The translations under genes were made by a program, and so were the position numbers. A stretch of 64,000 bases of DNA from Megascapheus bottae (taxonomy: Eukaryota > Chordata > Mammalia > Rodentia > Geomyidae): the NCBI GenBank assembly GCA_024803745.1, contig JANJXV010000013.1, positions 11,098,001-11,162,000 of the forward strand. The letters are read 5' to 3'. The notes under the pieces were generated by a model, which was not told where the DNA came from, did not search any database, and saw nothing but the letters and a program-made list of their open reading frames with translations. Positions 57,597 through 64,000 of this stretch are shown piece after piece; within the stretch, counting starts at the first letter, position 1; the number at the start of each line of letters is the position of its first letter.

Positions 57597-57821
57597 TTTT
57601 GGCCAGGCCTGGGGCATAAACTCTAGGCCTGGGTGCTATCTCTGATCTCTTTTAGGCTTAACACTCTACCACTTGAGCCACAGTGCCACTTCTGGCTTGT
57701 TCTGGGATTAATTGGAGATGAGTCTCGTGGACTTCCCTGCCCAGGTTGGCTTTGAACCATGGTCCTTAGATCTCAGCCTCCTAAATAGCTAGGACCACAG
57801 GTGTGAGCCCTGGTACCCAGC
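57597..57821 (-). mobile_element. B1-like/Geo dimeric SINE in EMSY intron
   Basis: Reverse-oriented right half (GGCCTGG...GAGCCACAGTGCCACTTCTGG), a linker, then B1-like TCAGCCTCCTAAATAGCTAGG. Flanks TTAAGCATTCTTT (57584-57596) and TTAAGCTTCTTT (57822-57833) look like a slightly diverged target-site duplication. Confidence 0.85.
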
Positions 57822-57963
57822 TTAAGCTTCTTTAGTAGTACAAACGGGAGGTACACGGGAGAATCGACAATTTTGAAAATCAGATTAATGGTAGTATTCA
57901 AGTATAAGAGGCTAACATTTGCCTTTTAAAGTCAGTAAATGAATACTTTTAAAAAGAGTTATC

Positions 57964-58436
57964 GCCAGACTCAAAGGAACATAGGCTCAATGATTTCCCT
58001 CATTTGCCATAATCAGTAGAAGCCTTGGACTCTTCTAGCAGAGATTTGCAATAGAGCAAAACCTAGATACATAAGGCCATACAGTATGAAGCTAAATGAA
58101 AGGACCTCTTGGATATAGAAACAAAAGCCATATAATGAGTGATTGTTGTCCTTAATGTACTATGTTATCTCTCATCTCTTTTGCTGTTCCTTGGTTATCT
58201 CATATTGTTACAGTATTTCACTTTGTTATCTGATATATTGGATATATGCGTATTTGGTTATTTGAAATTGGATAGGAATGGGGGGGGAAACAAGATGAGG
58301 GTGGGGATGGGGGGAGGGAAATGGGGAACAAGACATGAGAAAGGGTATCAATGTATGTGAAGTAATGCACCTTCCATCTGGCAAATGTAATGTAACCCTT
58401 CTATTAATTACAATAAAAAAATATGGAAAAAAAGAA
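57964..58436 (+). mobile_element. L1 3' end (5'-truncated), copy 3
   Basis: Matches the L1 3' UTRs at 5.9-6.37 kb and 8.79-9.26 kb along its length: GCCAGACTCAAAGGAACATA, then CTTAATGTACTATGTTAT, then a G-rich tract, and an end of ATTACAATAAAAAA. It contains only non-coding 3' UTR. It lies antisense to EMSY in its last intron. Confidence 0.88.
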
Positions 58437-58479
58437 TGCACCTGAGATTTAAAAGGTAAAAAAAAAAAAAAAAGATTTT

Positions 58480-58722
58480 AATCCAATACAGTGGCTCACC
58501 CCTGTAATTCTAGCTACCCAGAAGGCTGAGATCTAAGGATCAAATTCAAAGCCAGCCCAGGCACAGACAAGAAAGTCCATGAGACTGTTATCTCCAATTA
58601 ACCACCAGAAAACTGGAAGTGACGCTGTGGCTCAAGGGGTAGAGTGACATAGCCTTGAGCTGAAGTGCTCAGGAACAGTACCCAAGCCCCATTGTTCAAT
58701 TCCCATTACCAACCCCCAAAAA
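58480..58722 (+). mobile_element. B1-like/Geo dimeric SINE in EMSY intron
   Basis: B1-like left half (CCTGTAATTCTAGCTACC), linker TCTCCAATTAACCACC, and tRNA-like right half (GTGGCTCAAGGGGTAGAG). Confidence 0.88.
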
Positions 58723-59068
58723 AACAAACAAAATTGAATTAACACTTTGCAAATAAAATTGACCAAAATAATCTTTTACTGGGAAGAGGAAGGCCTAAAT
58801 TTTATTTAATATTATAGAGAAATTATTTAAGATGCCTCTGCATTAGTTCTAGAGTGATAGAGTTTTATTTCTCCCCTTCTATATAGCAGTTGATCACTGT
58901 GAAAAAAGAATTGAATGGTGGCATAAAGACATAGACTTTAGTTTAGCTGTGGCTCTAGTATGCTGTATGACTCTAAGTACATTTCCATTTCTATAAATCT
59001 TAATCTTACACGGAATATAACACTTAGAAAACAGTAAGCTCTAAAGATCTCTGTAGTTAAAAAGGTCT

Positions 59069-59071
<3 letters not shown>

Positions 59072-59130
<59 letters not shown>
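59072..59130. repeat. (AC)n microsatellite
   Basis: About 29 uninterrupted AC units in the EMSY last intron. No SINE flank is visible. Confidence 0.98.
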
Positions 59131-59131
<1 letters not shown>

Positions 59132-59479
59132 CTATCCTGTTTATTCTACTGTCCTCAGTACTCAGCCCAGAGCCTGAAACATAATTACTAAATAATACAT
59201 GTGGAATGAAGGAAGGAAAGAATAAACTAAAGAATGATTGTCAATAAAAAACAATGCTTTTCATTCAAAGTATTACCAAGGATGTCAAATTTAAGGAATC
59301 AAATCACAGATTTTCTTCACTCATTTCCACAGGTATTACTGAATCAATCAATACCTAAGGTCAAAGCTAAGCATAACTAATCAAATCTGAAAACATCTTA
59401 ACAATATATTCATGATGAAAATAACATGAGCTATCTTTATGAAGTATTGATATATATCAATTACTTAGTCAAATTCATT

Positions 59480-59640
59480 TATATTTTCCTACTTTCCCAC
59501 TTAATTCTCTTGTGAGACAGGTCTTACTGAGATACAGAGGTTAACTTAGTTGCAACTGTGCTTTGACATGTAGGAATCCAATGTGGGAGCTTTGGTTTCG
59601 AATGCTTGGTTCTTAATCACTGTGTTTCCTGTCCCTGTGA
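59480..59640 (-). mobile_element. possible MIR remnant
   Basis: GAGACAGGTCTTACTGAGATAC and following text loosely resemble reversed MIR. The divergence is high. Confidence 0.35.
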
Positions 59641-60308
59641 CAGCATACTTGCCATAGAGACATGCTAAAAGGTGAGAATTCTGTGCAGAAACCACTCATC
59701 ACATCAGCTGTCATCCTTGATATGACATAAATTACATTTTTACTCCTGTTAATAAGGTGCAAAAATAAGTTTCAAATAAGTTACCCCAAATGATTGTCAA
59801 TTTAATGAGTAGGGGCCAGTCTAAACCCCTTATAGCCAGAGTAAATTTTCATAATAGTTAACCTTCTATTGATGGTAACTAGGAACTAGGTTCTGTGCTA
59901 TGTCCCTTATTTGATGGAGAAACCAAGTGAGTGGTTAATGCAGGAAACCATTTCTTTCCCATTTTACTTCTTCAGGAAAAAAATGTACCTATCAAAACAA
60001 AAACTTTTGTTAAGGATTATATAATCCACTAAATTAATTTTTATAGAGGAAAACATTTAAATAAATTAATGGCTACTATTTCTTGCCTTACTTTTTACTT
60101 AGCCCTCATACTTAATTATATAATTAAGTGGGCCTCAACAGGCTTAACATAGCTGGACACCATGGTAAAGGGAAAATTTACTACAAGAATCTCCAAGTTA
60201 CATAACAATGAATTTATGGTAAATCCTCAAATCTTATGATAAATCCTTAAATTCTTGATTAACTGAAAAGTGCTGCCTTAATAACTTCCAACTACGTAAA
60301 ACCAATAT

Positions 60309-60352
60309 CTTGCAAGGAAAGATGAAAATACTTGCAAGGAAAGATGAAAATA
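60309..60352. repeat. perfect 22-bp tandem duplication
   Basis: Two identical adjacent copies (60309-60330, 60331-60352) starting CTTGCAAGGAAAG, within the EMSY last intron. Confidence 0.95.
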
Positions 60353-61067
60353 AAACACAATTCCTAAAAGCTAATCACATACCATAAATCTTTAATCTTA
60401 ATCTGTTACACACGATAACGAATGGCTTTTATAGAAGGAAGGCAATGTTAAGTTCTGGAAGATACCCTGTCAAGGATAGTTCCATTTAGTTAACTGACCT
60501 GTACTACCGGCCAGTGAATGACAGTATCCTTAACAGGATGATTATAATACCCATACAATGATTGAAATAAAAAACAAATTAATTAGCCAGGAGAGTAAGA
60601 AAATTCTTGTACGACGTATTTCTCTAGACATCTTAGTAGTTAACTGAAGTTTATCATAAGAACCACACATTTAGACTAAGCTTCAAACTTATTCAAGGAT
60701 ATAGTACCTGAAATTAACAGTTACATTTCAGGATTTCTTGAGCAGATTTAGAATCCCAAAATGTGACTTGCCACATCAGCACAGTGGCTAAGATGGCTTG
60801 TAATGTATAAAATGAAACACACAGAGCTTGCCTCATTGCCTCTACAGTATGCTATAATAATATCCACACATTTTCTAATTCTCACCCAGAAAATAAATAA
60901 ATCAGTGTATCTGTCATAGATAGTAAGCCATCTCAAAGATAACCAACCTCTGGTTTTGTTTTGGTTTTCACTACCTTGGTTTTGACTATTACTGTAACAA
61001 CTCCAAATGTACAAAACCCACAAACACCCATCTGCCCAATATTTCTAATTTTCCTTTCAATTCTTAC

Positions 61068-61565
61068 CTGGATGATAATTTCTGCTGGGCTCTCTTCAGC
61101 TTTCTTTTGGCCTACATTCTGAATACGCATGAACTGGCCTGTGGTAGGCACTCCCGGTGCATCGATTTTCCTGGTCGTTAGGGGAGGGCCAACAGCAGAT
61201 GGACTTGAACAGGACTCTCTACATTTCTGTTGCTGGGGAGTGGAATTCGCCATCCCTGCTACCATGTGGGTGGCGGGTAATGATCCTGCTTCACCAGTGA
61301 GCATGCTAGCGGCAAGAGCCTTCTTTGGGGGATCCACTACCATATGCTCTACATTTGTATCAATCTGAGCTTCCATCAAAGACATTTTCAAAATGTCTGA
61401 CACTGCTGTCTTCTCAGAGGCCTGAATGGGAGATATGCTTGTAACTGGTGATGTCAGCTTAGGCACAGAACTGCCACCAGTTATCTTTGTAACAGTGGGA
61501 GGCTGGCGCCCCTCAAAAGTTATCTTTGTAACAGAGGATCCTTGAGTTATAATTGGTTGCTCCAC
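61068..61565 (-). CDS. EMSY: EMSY, second-from-last coding exon
   Basis: This exon of EMSY encodes 166 codons. On the minus strand it follows a TTTTCAG acceptor, opens with VEQPIITQGSSVTKITFEG, and ends EESPAEIIIQ at CAG before GTAAGA, a strong donor. Recognisable segments are the repeated Val-Thr-Lys-Ile motif (SVTKITFEG, TVTKITGG), AVSDILKMSLMEAQIDTNV, and TGQFMRIQNVGQKKAEESP. These are hallmarks of the EMSY C-terminal half and identify it securely. No folded domain is apparent, and Ser/Thr/Pro richness suggests a regulatory, probably glycosylated or phosphorylated stretch; that is inference. The exon is 498 bases with both borders in phase 0, so it can be skipped without a frameshift. An open frame continues into the downstream intron, but the donor and the homology mark the true end. 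Confidence 0.95.
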
Positions 61566-62500
61566 CTGAAAATAAATTGGGGTTGGGTGTGTTACAGCTA
61601 CATCTCTTCAGAAAAACTAATCAAACACCCCAGACAATATGGCAAAAGAAACATTTGTGCTGAACACTAGGAAGACATTGTGAAGCTTGATGTTTTAGCA
61701 AGAGGGCTGGATGGGAAGGATCTCGTTACTTTTAAGGAACCTAGGAAAAGAGGAGGGGTTGAAAGAACCTTTGTTCAGCCAGCCAAGGTTTGTCTTACTA
61801 AAAGGAAAAAAAAAAGCCACAGCAGCCTAGTTTTCCTTTTGGATTTATATCCCTAAATAATATGCCTTCTATCTGGCTCAAATAATTTCATATAACCAGC
61901 TTTTAAGAATAAAAACAACTACAATATTTTCCCTAATATTTTGCTTCAAAAATATTTATACAAACATATTCTCTCTATGTATATATTTATAATATACAAT
62001 ACAGATATTTATATATAATTCCAGAACCAGTGATTTTTGCTAATAAAATTTTTGACTATCCACAGATATTCTAGACAACTTAGACGATAAACATAAACTA
62101 GACAGCGAAGATGTAAACTTTTACAAAGACTATCCTTAAAAGACTAAGCATTATTCCCTCAGAAATAAAAGTTTGCAGGCATGGAGATAAATAATACCTA
62201 AAACTAAAAATAATTTGGGGCTATTGCTTCTATGCACTGTTGATCAAAGCTGAAGTGATTTCATTAAAAATCTGCTTGGCAAAAAAGGTTCTGAGTACTA
62301 GCTTTTATTTTTCCTTTTCCTATATTAGTGTGTGCATTTCCTCCCTAACATCAACTTGTGATGGGATAAAGTAACACGAGTGTAATGAGGCTTTGGGGTT
62401 TCCTCTTGCCAGGAGAAAGCACTGCTGGCATTATAGGATTGTGATGTTTTTTTCCGTGAACAGAGAAGTTTAATTTTGCATGCTATCAATATTCTGTTAC
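61566..62500 (-). other. EMSY: EMSY intron, 935 bp
   Basis: AT-rich unique intron bounded by a GTAACA donor and a TTTTCAG acceptor on the minus strand. No dispersed repeat is recognised. Confidence 0.9.
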
Positions 62501-63064
62501 CTGGCTTGACGGCTGTTTCTCTGATGAGGCAGGGAGCGACATTTGGCTCTGGGGAGTTTGGGGCTGCACGTAGATTTTTGGTTGGTTCGGAGCCTGCTGC
62601 AGTTTAGGGAGCTGCTGTGTGGTTTTCACTGCAAGCACCTGGACTACAGTTTGCGGGGGCTGTGCCATTAAGGTAGGAAGCTGCCTGTCTTTGGCCACCA
62701 TAGGATGCTGTGTGTGCTGTACATCTGGTTTGGGCTGTGCTTGTTCTTGCTGGAGAGGGGTGAGTTTCTGATGCCTGATGGAAAGCTGGGGCATTTGTGG
62801 GAGTTTGTGCTGGAGCTGGTCTGCCTGCAGGTGGATGGTCTGCTTCTGTTTAGTCTGGAAGCACTGTAGAGTTTTCACTTGTAGCTGAGTCTGTTCCAGC
62901 TGAGGCTGGCTAAGTTTCTGCTGTTTAGGTGACTGTGATTGAGTCAGGGCAGATCGATAAAACAGACCTGTCTGAGGGTCTAAAGTGTCCATCTCTTCAA
63001 CCTCACCCTCCTCAGTTGCGAGTTCTTCACTGTGTTTGGTAAAAGCAGTGTGACTGCTTAATGC
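62501..63064 (-). CDS. EMSY: EMSY, third-from-last coding exon (Gln-rich region)
   Basis: This internal exon of EMSY encodes 188 codons. EMSY is a nuclear repressor that binds BRCA2 and HP1-type chromatin proteins and associates with the SIN3/KDM5A complex. Its ENT domain and BRCA2-binding part are N-terminal and lie outside this window. On the minus strand the exon follows an acceptor ending in ACTAG and ends in CAG before GTAACA. It starts at ALSSHTAFTKHSEELA, passes through GEVEEMDTLDPQTGLFYRSA, and becomes a Gln/Pro-rich, probably disordered stretch (KTLQCFQTKQKQTIHLQ, VVQVLAVKTTQQLPKLQQ) ending SEKQPSSQ. It matches human EMSY as I remember it with only scattered substitutions. The length is a multiple of three and both borders fall between codons. 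There is no internal stop. The exon joins cleanly in frame to the next one at 61565. Confidence 0.95.
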
Positions 63065-64000
63065 CTAGTAAAATGAACAAAAGACAGAAAGTAAGAATAA
63101 GAAAAATATCTCCATCATCACATTTCCCTTAAACTAGAAAATGTAAAGAGATTCATACAGAAGTTTTCAGAACAGTGTAAGTAGACCAAGAAGCCTCGAG
63201 ATGTTTTTACAAAACAGGTTTGTAATTTGAACTTGTAGACCTAAGGACTTCAAAATCTGGCCTACTCACTACCACAGGTAAAGTCCTAGAAGGCCTACCA
63301 CTTACGTATTAGAGCTCTAATACGGTAACTTTACAAACATAGTCTTCAAAGATGAGATATATTTCCCAGTTCAGCAAACAGTTCTGCAGCCAGTCCATAA
63401 GGGATGCTCGTCTGTCTAAAGACAGGGTATAGCAAAGAGATGAGGAGTCCAGTACAAAACCAAGGTTCTGAGAAGCCCACTTTGGCCAGTCCAGTGCTGC
63501 TGAGGTCAGTAATAATGTCCATGTGACAACCACCCAGTCACCACAGCGACTCCCTGAGGAGGGTGTGGCTGGCTGGTCGGCATTTGCCAAAGTCTGCCTA
63601 TGTGCACATTTCAGTCTCACCAAGCCACAGCTTGCTAAACACCTGGCTTCTAGCAGGGAGGGAGACTGGGGAAGGGACAGCTAGTGTCAGTTTTAGCAGC
63701 CTTTTAAGGAAGCACCATCTTGAAATGCTTATGGTTAGTCTGATGACTTCTAGTTGTCCTGAGAACTAGAAGGTTCAGTGTTGGAACCTGCTGGGTAAGG
63801 TCCAAACCTGCAAAAACCTGCAAAGCCAATAAAACCTCTGCCAGCAAACTTCCTTTTGGGCTAAGAGTCCACTCTATGCCTATCTTTCCCACTGTCTTTT
63901 CATATACTAACTACATCACCACTCTAAACTTTAACACTGTGACAGTCAATTGGTACTCTTCCCTGTACCATAATGGGCTGGGAAAATGGCTTAGTGGTAA
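63065..64000 (-). other. EMSY: EMSY intron, cut by the window edge
   Basis: Intronic sequence upstream of the exon that starts at 63064. Nothing is recognised except the start of an IDL-type SINE at the extreme right. Short open frames here have no EMSY similarity. Confidence 0.8.
63975..64000 (+). mobile_element. start of an IDL-type SINE, truncated by the window edge
   Basis: GGGCTGGGAAAATGGC followed by TTAGTGGTA is the 5' end and A-box region of the ID-like half. Confidence 0.7.

Larger units (their letters stand above)
57121..61067 (-). other. EMSY: EMSY last intron
   Basis: Intron of about 3.9 kb between the last two coding exons. It holds a MIR, a minus-strand B1-like/Geo SINE, a 5'-truncated L1 3' end, a plus-strand B1-like/Geo SINE, a CA microsatellite, and a possible second MIR. 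From 59.65 to 61.07 kb I see only AT-rich unique sequence and one 22-bp tandem duplication. Confidence 0.9.

Noticed and set aside
60933..61067. Continuation of the EMSY 166-codon exon frame into a longer open frame
   Set aside because: A strong GTAAGA donor sits where EMSY similarity ends, and the next homologous residues are found at 57120.
62486..62500. Extension of the 188-codon exon past its donor (four more codons to a stop)
   Set aside because: GTAACA follows CAG and the homology resumes in frame at 61565.
1..64000. CRISPR arrays, operons, phage or bacterial defence systems
   Set aside because: The short repeats are eukaryotic microsatellites and SINEs. There are no spaced identical repeats and no cas-like genes, and the genome is mammalian.

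Overview
This is vertebrate nuclear DNA, and almost certainly a rodent of the superfamily Geomyoidea (kangaroo rats, pocket mice, pocket gophers). It has spliced coding exons with GT/AG borders, CA and polypyrimidine microsatellites, ancient MIR and L1 remnants, and dozens of dimeric SINEs. The commonest dimer has a left half like a rodent ID element (tRNA-Ala derived) and a tRNA-like right half that ends in a fixed terminal motif and an A tail. That fits the published description, as I recall it, of IDL-Geo, a SINE restricted to Geomyoidea. The genus cannot be set from the sequence alone.

The only gene I can support is EMSY (BRCA2-interacting transcriptional repressor), on the minus strand at the right end. 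Its last three coding exons are present (62501-63064, 61068-61565, 56926-57120). They encode about 418 residues of the C-terminus and end at a TAG stop. A 3' UTR follows leftward to roughly 55.1 kb. Upstream EMSY exons lie beyond the right edge.

Everything left of about 55 kb looks intergenic. In human and mouse the neighbour downstream of EMSY is LRRC32 (GARP), and the interval between them at human 11q13.5 carries a distal enhancer linked to immune disease. I see no LRRC32 sequence, so the window probably covers the EMSY side of that interval. The left and middle parts (1-28 kb, 33-37.7 kb) are GC-richer, hold MIR fragments and long stretches free of lineage-specific SINEs, and contain the long pyrimidine tracts. 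From 28.6 to 52 kb the DNA is AT-richer and packed with SINEs inserted into old L1 fragments. From 52 to 57.6 kb and from 59 to 63.9 kb, around the EMSY exons, young SINEs are almost absent.

The dispersed repeats have a clear structure. Two dimeric SINE families share one right half but have different left halves (ID-like or 7SL/B1-like). Many copies have clear target-site duplications. Several large microsatellites sit inside those duplications, so they grew from the SINE itself. Three copies of one L1 lineage's 3' end lie on the plus strand. No prokaryotic-type system, CRISPR array, operon, or functional tRNA or rRNA gene is visible.
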